From Deltaproteobacteria bacterium (GTDB taxonomy: Bacteria; Desulfobacterota; Desulfobacteria; Desulfobacterales; UBA2156), in NCBI GenBank assembly GCA_019309485.1, contig JAFDGC010000001.1:77620-141619 (forward strand): 64,000 bases of DNA. The letters are read 5' to 3'. The position numbers were made by a program, and so were the translations under genes. The notes beneath the pieces were generated by a model that ran no database searches, was not told the origin of the DNA, and worked only from the letters and a program-made list of their open reading frames with translations. This document shows positions 27,688 through 34,712 of this stretch, piece after piece; position 1 is the stretch's first letter; each line of letters starts with the position of its first letter.

Positions 27688-28200
27688 ATGAAAGTGCTGG
27701 TGACGTACTACACGGATTCAGGGAATACGGAAAAGGTGGCCAAGGCCATTTACGAGGCTATCGATCAGGCGGAAAAGGAAATCGTTCCTTTGGCGGAAGC
27801 GCAAAACAAGGATCTGTCCCGGTACGACCTCATTTTTTATGGATTTCCGGTCAACGCCAGCAGTGTCCCGGCCAAGGCCCAGTCCTTTTTAAAGGCGTTG
27901 CCTCAAGGGGCAAAGCTGGCTCTTTTTTCCACCCACGGGTCCTTCCGCGGCGGGCCTCTGGCCGTCACCGGCATCTATAATGCCATGTCTCTGGCCAAGC
28001 AGGCCATGGCCCTTGGTAGCTTTTGCTGCCAGGGGAAAGTCAAGGAGAGCATCCTGGAAGCTCTGGAAAAAAAGCCCGAACACAAGCCATGGGTGGAAGA
28101 GGCCCGAAGCGCGGTCGACCATCCGGATGTCCACGACCTGGAAGAAGCCAGGGACTTTACGAGAAAGATGCTCACAAAAGCCGGATCTTACCTAAGTTGA
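27688..28200 (+). CDS. Flavodoxin-family protein, 3' end altered by MITE insertion
   Basis: A 170-residue flavodoxin-like protein. The FMN phosphate loop is YYTDSGNTEKVAKAI at about residues 7-21; the other FMN loops are YGFPVNASSVP and FSTHGSFRGG. This suggests a small electron carrier or NAD(P)H-linked flavoprotein. The last two residues (Leu-Ser) and the TGA stop come from a mobile element that inserted at the very end of the gene. The sequence on the far side of the element restores an original ending of Ser-Tyr-stop. ATG at 27688 follows AGGGAG. Confidence 0.88.
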   Translation: MKVLVTYYTDSGNTEKVAKAIYEAIDQAEKEIVPLAEAQNKDLSRYDLIFYGFPVNASSVPAKAQSFLKALPQGAKLALFSTHGSFRGGPLAVTGIYNAMSLAKQAMALGSFCCQGKVKESILEALEKKPEHKPWVEEARSAVDHPDVHDLEEARDFTRKMLTKAGSYLS

Positions 28201-28398
28201 GCGATTTTCGAGGTTGCCGCAGCTACAAGGAAAATGTCGTTGCGCTATAGTGCACCATGCGCAACGGCATTTGACGCCGTAGATGCAGTAAAATCGGAAA
28301 TTACGAAGGGTTTCAAATTTTTGAAGCTAAAATTGGCAGAATTCCTTAAAAGTATTACCAATTGAACGGTTTCAAAAATTTGAAACGCTCAGCTTAGG
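28191..28398. mobile_element. 208 bp MITE-like element with 13 bp terminal inverted repeats
   Basis: The ends are CCTAAGTTGAGCG (28191-28203) and CGCTCAGCTTAGG (28386-28398), inverted repeats with 12 of 13 matching. The element is flanked by a perfect 5 bp direct repeat TCTTA (28186-28190 and 28399-28403), as expected for a target-site duplication. It encodes no protein. Inside lie two palindromic blocks: GTTGCGC..GCGCAAC (28239-28265) and a pair of GTTTCAAA-type repeats (near 28309 and 28369) that could fold together. Removing it and one TCTTA copy joins the flavodoxin frame to a TAG stop at 28405-28407, which supports recent non-autonomous transposition. Confidence 0.85.
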
Positions 28399-28403
28399 TC
28401 TTA

Positions 28404-28573
28404 CTAGGCCGCATACCCAAGCCGAACCCGTCGTTCATTCTCGAACAGGATCTTGGTCTTGGTGAGCACCCCGCCGAACTTGGCGAATTCGTTTTTCACT
28501 CCCCCGAGGACGCGCCACACTTCACTGGATCGCCTCTCGATGGCCAGGGTCTTGAAGCCCATCTGCAGGCTGA
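28404..28573 (-). pseudogene. Duplicated fragment of rmuC plus 42 bp repeat
   Basis: Bases 28451-28572 match 31231-31352 inside intact rmuC with only a few differences; the translated fragment includes KTLAIERRSSEVWR and VKNEFAKFGGVLTKTK. It continues directly into a 42 bp sequence (28409-28450) that is repeated at 31061-31102, downstream of intact rmuC. The 128 bp that separates these two blocks at the intact locus is missing here. The fragment is joined on its other side to an IS91-type remnant. Confidence 0.85.
28409..28450. repeat. 42 bp direct repeat, copy 1
   Basis: Matches 31061-31102 at 40 of 42 positions. On the minus strand it reads FENERRVRLG in one frame. Both copies lie just beyond rmuC-derived sequence. 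Confidence 0.85.
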
Positions 28574-28593
28574 ATTTTGGAATGCCCCCGTCA

Positions 28594-29188
28594 TTCGGGG
28601 ATTTTTTAGGATTCAACCCCCATCTCCATGTGCTGATTTCAGACGGCTGTTTCCACGAAAGCGGGATGCTCACCGTGGCACCCGGCATCGATCGTAAAAT
28701 CCTAAAACGCCTGTTCAGACACCGGATGCTCCGGATGCTTCTGAAAAACGGCAAAATCACCCGGGACATGATCGCCCTCTTGGATAAATGGCGCCATACC
28801 GGGTTCAACGTATACTGCGGCCCAAGGATCCTTCCCCGGAAAAAAACATCCATGGAAAACCTGGCCCGGTACATCATCCGGGCGTCGTTTTCCCGGGAGC
28901 GGATGACCTGTGTTCCGGAAGCCGGATCGGTGATCTATCACTCCAAAAACGGACAAACCACCCGTGTGTTCCACGCCTTGGAATTGCTGGCCGCCATGAC
29001 CGTCATATCCCGAACAAAGGAGAGCAGATGGTCAGCTACTATGGATACTACAGCAACGCCTCCCGGGGCCAACGGAAAAAAGCCGGAATCGATGCGATCC
29101 TCTTTTGCCTTTTTGAACCGGAAAGAACGGATTTTCAATCAAGGATTACATCGCCGATCCGGTTTATCCCCTGGATGCCTATTTCTGA
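28594..29188 (+). pseudogene. Decayed IS91-family (Y-transposase) gene remnant
   Basis: Remnant of the C-terminal part of an IS91/ISCR-type rolling-circle transposase. Frame one (to about 28998) reads GFNPHLHVLISDGCFHESG, WRHTGFNVYCGPRI and MENLARYIIRASFSRERM; the Tyr of ENLARY is the expected catalytic tyrosine. A frameshift near 29000 moves the match to a second frame (HIPNKGEQMVSYYGYYSNAS). The typical ending DYIADPVYPLDAYF appears in a third frame and stops at 29186-29188. The N-terminal domain is missing and is replaced by the rmuC fragment. The gene cannot make a working transposase. Confidence 0.85.
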
Positions 29189-29673
29189 AAAACCCACCGG
29201 CGCTGACCCGACAAACCATGCCCGAATCGGCCGGCACCGGGGCCTTTTTCCGATTATTTTTGTATTGACAGCCGATCTTCCCCTGGGTATCGAACCAACG
29301 TACGCCACGATAACTGAACGCTTCCATACCTTGGGGTAAAGATCATGTCGGAACACAATGCGCTCTCGCCCTCGACCCGTACCTGAAAGAGCAAGTTCTG
29401 GTACTCTTATCATTCATTCGGGGTCGCTTTCGGCACCATCGACACCGCCTCCTGGTAGCATACCAAACAGAGCATGCTGGCGCAAAAACTGATCCCGGCG
29501 CCGGTGGGGTTGGAGAAACTGCTGATGGAACTGCGGATAAAATAACAGTGAAAAGTGACAATTCAGAAGGCCAGGAGGATGGAAGGCTGGCCTTGAATAT
29601 TTTGTTGTAGCCTTCTATCCTTTAGTCTTTCCAGCTTTCCGGCCTTTAGCCCATAACTTTTAGGAGGAATGTC
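29189..29673. other. 485 bp with no gene I can support
   Basis: Follows the transposase remnant. It contains a short in-frame piece ending LIPAPVGLEKLLMELRIK that I cannot place, an 8 bp inverted repeat (29567-29574 with 29587-29594, AAGGCCAG/CTGGCCTT) and purine/pyrimidine-biased tracts. A weak promoter candidate (TTGAAT at 29593, 17 bp, TATCCT at 29616) faces the DUF2148 gene. Confidence 0.4.
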
Positions 29674-30192
29674 ATGGACGGAATCGATCTGGTTGCTCAG
29701 CTGATGGCCATATCGGCCACCACAGCCCCCAAGAGCAAGGGGGAAAACTTCGTGAAAACCCGGGTGCTCGCCGGCCCGGTCCTAAAGGAGCTGGCCGATG
29801 AAATGGTGGCCTTCGGCCAGCGCACCGGCAAAAAGGATTTCGACCGCGACGCCAAGAACGTGGCCGACTCCGAGGCCGTGGTGCTGGTGGGCATTGACCG
29901 CGCCAAGGTGCTGGGGTTAAACTGCGGGGCCTGCGGGTTTGCCGACTGCAAAAGCCTCCAGGAGCACGGGCGGAACGAGGGTGAATTTATCGGCCCAGCC
30001 TGTGCCTTTCGCCTGCTGGACATGGGCATCGCCCTGGGCTCTGCCGTGAAAACCGCCAGCATGCTCAACGTGGACAACCGCATCATGTACCGCGTGGGCG
30101 TGGCGGCCCGGCAGATGAAGCTGGTGGACTGGGATTTTGTTATGGGTATTCCGCTTTCGGTGAGCGGAAAAAGCATTTATTTCGATCGTTGA
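29674..30192 (+). CDS. DUF2148 ferredoxin-like domain protein
   Basis: A 172-residue protein of the DUF2148 family, common in strict anaerobes. The cysteine motif is LGLNCGACGFADCKSL, followed later by GPACAFRLLDMGIALGSAV and the family sequence NVDNRIMYRVGVAARQM. The four cysteines suggest an iron-sulfur or zinc site; biochemical function is not established. ATG at 29674 follows AGGAGG. It is intact although surrounded by decayed genes. Confidence 0.9.
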   Translation: MDGIDLVAQLMAISATTAPKSKGENFVKTRVLAGPVLKELADEMVAFGQRTGKKDFDRDAKNVADSEAVVLVGIDRAKVLGLNCGACGFADCKSLQEHGRNEGEFIGPACAFRLLDMGIALGSAVKTASMLNVDNRIMYRVGVAARQMKLVDWDFVMGIPLSVSGKSIYFDR

Positions 30193-30212
30193 AAGAAAAA
30201 TGATACCATACA

Positions 30213-30428
30213 ATGCCCCGCTGCAGCCAAACCATATCACCGGGCGAAGAACACCATCACCTCGGCCAGGTGCTGTGCGAGGACTGTTACATGGACGCGC
30301 TGTCACCGGCAAAAACCTGTGATACCTGGGCGGTGCACAACGCCAAAACCATGGTGGAAGAGCAGGGCGGCCGGGTGCAGTTCAACGAAACTCAGCAGCG
30401 TATCCTGGATGTGCTCAAGGGTCATGCG
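30213..30428 (+). pseudogene. Truncated small zinc-binding protein gene
   Basis: The 5' part of a family of small Cys-rich proteins seen in Desulfobacterota, recognised by GEEHHHLGQVLCEDCYMDAL and CDTWAVHNAKTM. The first CxxC pair expected near the start appears to be lost (only C4 remains). The coding match ends at about ILDVLKG, where the sequence becomes the antisense of a DUF438 remnant. No good ribosome-binding site is seen. Likely a broken gene, though a short product is possible. Confidence 0.6.
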
Positions 30429-31055
30429 GCCGGTGTCCAAGATCAGGGCGCCGGCCACCTCCTCGACCACATCCTCGGGTGCGGCGGGCTCCGGCGGCGC
30501 CTCGGCGATGATCTTCTCGGGCCAGCCTTCATCCGGCACCACCCAGGAAAAAACGATGTCGGCCTTGCCCCGCTTGACTTTGACCCATTCCTCATCGGAG
30601 AGCATGTCCAGGCTGGCGGTAAACAGGATGTGTTCTTCCTTGTAAATCATGTCGCGAATTGTCTGGATAGCTTCCTGGCAGGCCGGCCACCGTTTTTTCG
30701 GGGTCACCGGCGGCAAAGGCTTCCCGGGCCTGCTTGAGGCTGGCGCGGATATCATCGTGAATGGACCACATCACCTGGGAGGGGCCGGTGAAGTGGTGGG
30801 CTTTCAGCATAGGAAACAGCTGTTTTCCCTGCTGATGTAATGCGGGTCGATCTCCGGCAGGCGCTGGATCAGGTTGCCCGGGGCCTCGCGGTGGGCTTCG
30901 AAAGCTTCCTTTGCCGGGGGGTGACCCAGTCGCCCGATGAGCATGCTGATCTCCCTCATGATTTTTTCCGAAGCCCGGTTTTCCTTCATGAATGTGAAAC
31001 CCTTCGGGATATTCGAGTTTCGGATCTTTCGATCGCCCCGAAAACGATGCTCTTG
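30408..31055 (-). pseudogene. Frameshifted DUF438 / hemerythrin-like gene remnant
   Basis: Successive matches in alternating frames: SKDPKLEYPEGF, then TFMKENRASEKIMREISMLI and EIDPHYISREN, then MLKAHHFTGPSQVMWSIHDD, then AIQTIRDMIYKEEHILFTAS and LDTGRMTLEHI. This is the order of a hemerythrin-like domain leading toward a PAS domain in DUF438 proteins. At least three frameshifts are needed. The N-terminal DUF438 domain and the C-terminal PAS domain are both missing. Its 3' end abuts the truncated zinc-binding gene tail to tail. Confidence 0.8.
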
Positions 31056-31060
31056 CTGGA

Positions 31061-31102
31061 CCGCACACCCAAGTCGAACCCGTCGTTCATTCTCGAACAG
31101 GA
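31061..31102. repeat. 42 bp direct repeat, copy 2
   Basis: Partner of 28409-28450 (40/42 identical). It lies 21 bp beyond the rmuC stop, at the 5' edge of the DUF438 remnant. Confidence 0.85.
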
Positions 31103-31123
31103 AAAACAGGGCCGGCAAATCCA

Positions 31124-32422
31124 TCAGGCCTCCGGAGGCGGGAGTTCCTGGACGTCCTTGAGCTGCCGTTCGATGGCCCGGGTCCGCACTTCGGCCTGAT
31201 CGATGGTGTTGGCCGCCTCCTGAAGTTTTTTCTTGGTCTTGGTGAGCACTTCGCCGAATTTTGCGAATTCGTTTTTCACTCCCCCGAGGATGCGCCACAC
31301 TTCACTGGAGCGCCTCTCGATGGCCAGGGTCTTGAAGCCCATCTGCAGGCTGTTCAAGAGGGCGGAAAGGGTGGTGGGGCCACAGACCACGATCCGATAT
31401 TCCCGCTGGAGGGTATCGCAGAGTCCCGGCAGACGCAAAACTTCGGCGTATAATCCTTCCACGGGTAAAAACAGGATCCCGAAATCGGTGGTGTTGGGCG
31501 GATCGATGTATTTTTCCCGGATCCAGCGGGCTTCCTGCTTGATCCGGGATTCCAGCCGTTTCAGGTGGGTATCCATCGCCGCTTTGTCGGCCTGTTCCTG
31601 GGCTTCCACGAGCCGCTGGTAATCCTCCTGGGGAAACTTGGAGTCGATGGGGAGATAAACCACCGATTCCTGATCCGGGTCCCTTCCCGGCAGCTTGATT
31701 GCGAACTCCACCCGTTCGTTACTCTCCTTCCGGGTGGCAACATTCACGTCGTACTGTTCCGGCGTGAGGATCTGCTCCAGGATATTGGCCAGTCGGATTT
31801 CCCCCCACATTCCCCTTGTTTTCACGTTGGTGAGGACTTTTTTAAGATCCCCCACGCCGGCGGCCAGTGTCTGCATCTCCCCCAACCCGCGGTAGACCTG
31901 TTCCAGCCGTTCGCTGACCTGCTTGAAGGATTCGCTCAACCGCTTTTCCAGGCTGGTTTGAAGCTGTTCATCCACGGTTTGGCGCATCTGTTCGAGCTTT
32001 TGCCGGTTGTCTTCCTGGAGCGCCCGGATCCGTTCCTCCACCGTTTTTCGCATGGACTCGAGTTTTTCTTCAGAATGCCGCGTCATCTCGTAGATGAGCC
32101 GGCCTAAAGAATCGAGCTGATCCTTTTGCATGCCGGCATTTTCGGTCGTCCGTTGGAGCAGGGAATCGGTGGCTTCTTTGAGGGAGGCCCGCAATTCATA
32201 ACGGGTTTCCCGGGATCCCGCAGCGATTTCCTCGCGGTTTTTGGAAATATCCTCCCGGACCCAGCGGCGGGTTTCCTCCTGCGCCTCCGCCAGTTCCTGA
32301 AACGCATCATGCAACCGGCTGAAATGCCTTTTCAAGCTGCCCAGTAAAAAAGAAAGCAACACCACAATGCCGAGCAATAAGACAACGGCAGCAAAGACCA
32401 AAAGATCGTTTATCGGAATCAC
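31124..32422 (-). CDS. rmuC: RmuC-family protein
   Basis: A 432-residue protein. One N-terminal transmembrane segment (about 5-28, LLVFAAVVLLLGIVVLLSFL) is followed by a long coiled coil (about 30-190, rich in E, Q, R and K). The RmuC nuclease-like domain comes next (GMWGEIRLANILEQI, LPIDSKFPQEDY, ILFLPVEGLYAEV, IVVCGPTTLSALL). RmuC is linked to limiting rearrangement at inverted repeats; the exact reaction is not established. GTG at 32422 is chosen because AAAGGAG lies seven bases upstream; a longer GTG start at 32467 has no such support. A piece of its 3' half is duplicated at 28451-28572. Confidence 0.92.
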   Translation of the reverse strand: MIPINDLLVFAAVVLLLGIVVLLSFLLGSLKRHFSRLHDAFQELAEAQEETRRWVREDISKNREEIAAGSRETRYELRASLKEATDSLLQRTTENAGMQKDQLDSLGRLIYEMTRHSEEKLESMRKTVEERIRALQEDNRQKLEQMRQTVDEQLQTSLEKRLSESFKQVSERLEQVYRGLGEMQTLAAGVGDLKKVLTNVKTRGMWGEIRLANILEQILTPEQYDVNVATRKESNERVEFAIKLPGRDPDQESVVYLPIDSKFPQEDYQRLVEAQEQADKAAMDTHLKRLESRIKQEARWIREKYIDPPNTTDFGILFLPVEGLYAEVLRLPGLCDTLQREYRIVVCGPTTLSALLNSLQMGFKTLAIERRSSEVWRILGGVKNEFAKFGEVLTKTKKKLQEAANTIDQAEVRTRAIERQLKDVQELPPPEA

Positions 32423-32467
32423 CCGGCGGCTCCTTTTGGAGGGTTGAAGAAAGGAGTGGCGCCCCAC

Positions 32468-32807
32468 CGCCCTGAAAAGCGGAGCGCCCCGGCAAGGGAA
32501 ATATCTGTTTCAAGACCGCTTCACCCGATCCCGCCTTGAAAGGCGGGGCTTGCGGGAAGCATTCCGGTCAAAACAGCTTCAAAACCCCATCTGAGACTTT
32601 AAACCCTTTCTTGTAAAATTATGAATACCGGACTTCCACCATTGCTGGATAAACGGAAGAAGGTCGGTTTGTCAAGATACGTTCCCGTTCGGACCAATGT
32701 TATGGATCGCAATTTCGTGTTGCCTTGCATGAAGGCCTTTGGTAGTTTTTGTATTTTTAAGGTGCTTGAAAAACGCATTGCCAAACCGCTGCATAGGGTA
32801 TCCTGGC
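32468..32807. other. Intergenic region with REP-like GC hairpins, no gene seen
   Basis: Holds two GC-rich hairpin motifs: CCGCCCTGAAAAGCGGAGC (near 32469) and the palindrome CCCGCCTTGAAAGGCGGG (near 32532-32549). Both resemble a motif at 60970-60995 upstream of truA. No T-tract follows, so they look like dispersed REP-type sequences more than terminators. Short open frames here have no recognisable content. Confidence 0.45.
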
Positions 32808-33944
32808 ATGGAATGGAAGACCGCCAATGCTGACGGGAAAAACCGGGTTATCGTCACGAAGAAGCTGCCGGGAAGCCGGTGGCTCAAAATCCTGAAAGAA
32901 GTCGGCTGCCGCGTGGAGATTTGTCAATCGGACGCCGTGCTGGGTACCGAAAACATCCGGACGGCCATTGGGTCCCGGTGCGACGGGGCCATCGGCCAAT
33001 TGACGGAAGACTGGGGGGAACCCTTGTTCAACGCCTTCAAGGCGGCGGGCGGCAGAGCCTACAGCAATTACGCCGTGGGCTTCAACAACGTGGACGTGGC
33101 CGCGGCCACCCGGAACGGGATCCCCGTTGGAAACACCCCCGGCGTGCTCACGGAAACCACCGCGGAGATGGCCGTCGCCCTCACCTTCGCCGCCGCCCGG
33201 CGCATCGGCGAAGCGGAACGGTTTTTAAGGGCAGGGAAATTCACGGGTTGGCTTCCCACACTTTTTTTGGGGGAACGTCTCTGGAGAAAGACGGTGGGGG
33301 TCATCGGCGCGGGCCGCATCGGCGAGGCGTACGCCCGGATGATGGCTGAAGGATTCAAAACCCATATCCTCTATCATGATCTTCACGTCAATCCCGGCCT
33401 GGAAGCCTATGTCCGGGACTATTCGACATTTCTCGAATCCCGGGGCGACGCGCCGTTGACATGCCAAAAGGTAAAACGCCTGGAGGACCTGCTACAGGCG
33501 GCAGACTGCGTGAGCATCCATACCGTTTTGGATGCCGCCACCCGTCATCTGATCAACGCCGACCGCCTGGCCCTCATGAAAGAAAACGCGCTGCTCATCA
33601 ATACCAGCCGGGGTCCGGTCATTGACGAGGCCGCGCTGGTGGCCCACTGCCGAAAACACCCGGATTTTCGCGCCGCACTGGACGTCTTCGAAAACGAGCC
33701 GGCCCTGGAACCCGGGCTGGCCGAACTGGATAACGTGGTGATCGTCCCCCACATCGCCTCGGCCACCGGTTGGACCCGGGAGGCAATGGCCGTCCTGGCC
33801 GCCGCCAACGTGGCGGCGCTTCTCCGGGGGGATCCCGTGTGGCCCGAAAGCGACGTGACGCCCTTTCTCGGGGACTCGCCTCCCCGGGCCGCACCCTCCA
33901 TCGTCAACGCCAGGGAACTTGGCCTTCCTTTCCTGACGCGTTAA
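32808..33944 (+). CDS. Hydroxypyruvate reductase / D-2-hydroxyacid dehydrogenase
   Basis: A 378-residue NAD(P)-dependent D-2-hydroxyacid dehydrogenase, closest in appearance to plant-type hydroxypyruvate reductases, which reduce hydroxypyruvate to glycerate. Motifs: SNYAVGFNNVDVAAAT, GNTPGVLTETTAEMAVAL, the nucleotide loop VGVIGAGRIGEAYARM, catalytic Arg in NTSRGPVIDEAAL, Glu in FENEPALEPGL and His in PHIASATGWTREAM. An insertion of about 20 residues follows the Rossmann loop (YVRDYSTFLES), also typical of this subgroup. The ATG at 32808 is chosen; the frame stays open upstream but without family-like sequence. Confidence 0.88.
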   Translation: MEWKTANADGKNRVIVTKKLPGSRWLKILKEVGCRVEICQSDAVLGTENIRTAIGSRCDGAIGQLTEDWGEPLFNAFKAAGGRAYSNYAVGFNNVDVAAATRNGIPVGNTPGVLTETTAEMAVALTFAAARRIGEAERFLRAGKFTGWLPTLFLGERLWRKTVGVIGAGRIGEAYARMMAEGFKTHILYHDLHVNPGLEAYVRDYSTFLESRGDAPLTCQKVKRLEDLLQAADCVSIHTVLDAATRHLINADRLALMKENALLINTSRGPVIDEAALVAHCRKHPDFRAALDVFENEPALEPGLAELDNVVIVPHIASATGWTREAMAVLAAANVAALLRGDPVWPESDVTPFLGDSPPRAAPSIVNARELGLPFLTR

Positions 33945-33969
33945 GGGCTTGGAATCCGTCTTTTCCCGG

Positions 33970-34061
33970 TTACCCTCCAGATTCCGGCAACCGCACGATC
34001 AATACCGGTTTTTTTGAGCGTCGCAATACGCGTCGGGACGTACTTCCCATGGTCACGTCCG
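33970..34061 (-). pseudogene. Universal stress protein C-terminal fragment
   Basis: On the minus strand the frame reads DVTMGSTSRRVLRR then KKPVLIVRLPESGG and stops at TAA (33970-33972). The GSTSRRVLRR and PVLIV pieces are the standard end of UspA-type domains. Everything upstream is missing; the sequence joins directly to a broken TRAP solute-binding gene. Usp genes often accompany TRAP transporters, so this looks like the collapsed end of one locus. Confidence 0.65.
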
Positions 34062-34620
34062 CTAAAACCCCATGGCGTCGATGACGCCCCGCTCCAGGTT
34101 CGTAAAGATCTCGCCGCCCGGGGTCAACACCACGGTCCCGCCAGCACCGGCCACCACTTTTCCGCCCGGGCCTGGAATCCGCATCTTGAGCCCTTTGAAA
34201 TCGTCGATGGTGTTGTTTTTTTTATTGAACCAGCCGCCCATTTGAACGCCGGTGGAGCCCCCGGCCGGGGGACCAGGTTGAAGGGCGCATAAATTTCTTC
34301 CCACAGCTTCAGGCCGTCGCCGCCGTGAAGCCACGCGGCCAGACCCTGGGCGTTCATGCCGAAGGGGACCGCCGCAAACCACTGGGTGGCCGGTTCCTTT
34401 CCCGCCCAGTAATAGGATGCCCCGCTTCCCGCTTCCACCGTGCCGTCGGAAACGGCCTGGAAGCTTTCCAGTTCACTACGAATCGAAAGGGAATCCCCCC
34501 CGGGTCCGGTGATCCTTCCACGATGGCCCAGGAATTGGCCACGAACTTCCAGGAGGTCAAAACCACCATGACGCAACCGGGGATCAAAAAAAGAACGCGT
34601 TTTTCCGGTAATTCTTGATC
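34062..34620 (-). pseudogene. TRAP transporter solute-binding protein (DctP type) remnant
   Basis: Matches to a DctP-type periplasmic binding protein are spread over all three minus frames. A weak start (TSWKFVANSW) is followed by [20 protein letters not shown] and [19 protein letters not shown], then [12 protein letters not shown] and [14 protein letters not shown], ending [16 protein letters not shown]. At least two frameshifts are needed. The C-terminal 150 residues or so are gone, cut just after the VIDA motif where the Usp fragment begins. Not functional. Confidence 0.85.
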
Positions 34621-34712
34621 CCAAGGCCGGTTTAGGATACGAAAGTATTCAATGACAGGCATATCCGTTATGGAATGTCATTTTAAAACCATTGAATCGA
34701 GGAAATCCAGAG

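Noticed and set aside
28585-28608. CCCCG-TCATT-CGGGG hairpin followed by a T-run
   Set aside because: Looks like a terminator but lies at the rmuC-fragment/transposase junction with no gene ending there.
29434-29545. Possible protein fragment ending LIPAPVGLEKLLMEL
   Set aside because: Interrupted by a stop and not assignable to a family; kept only as part of the unexplained interval.
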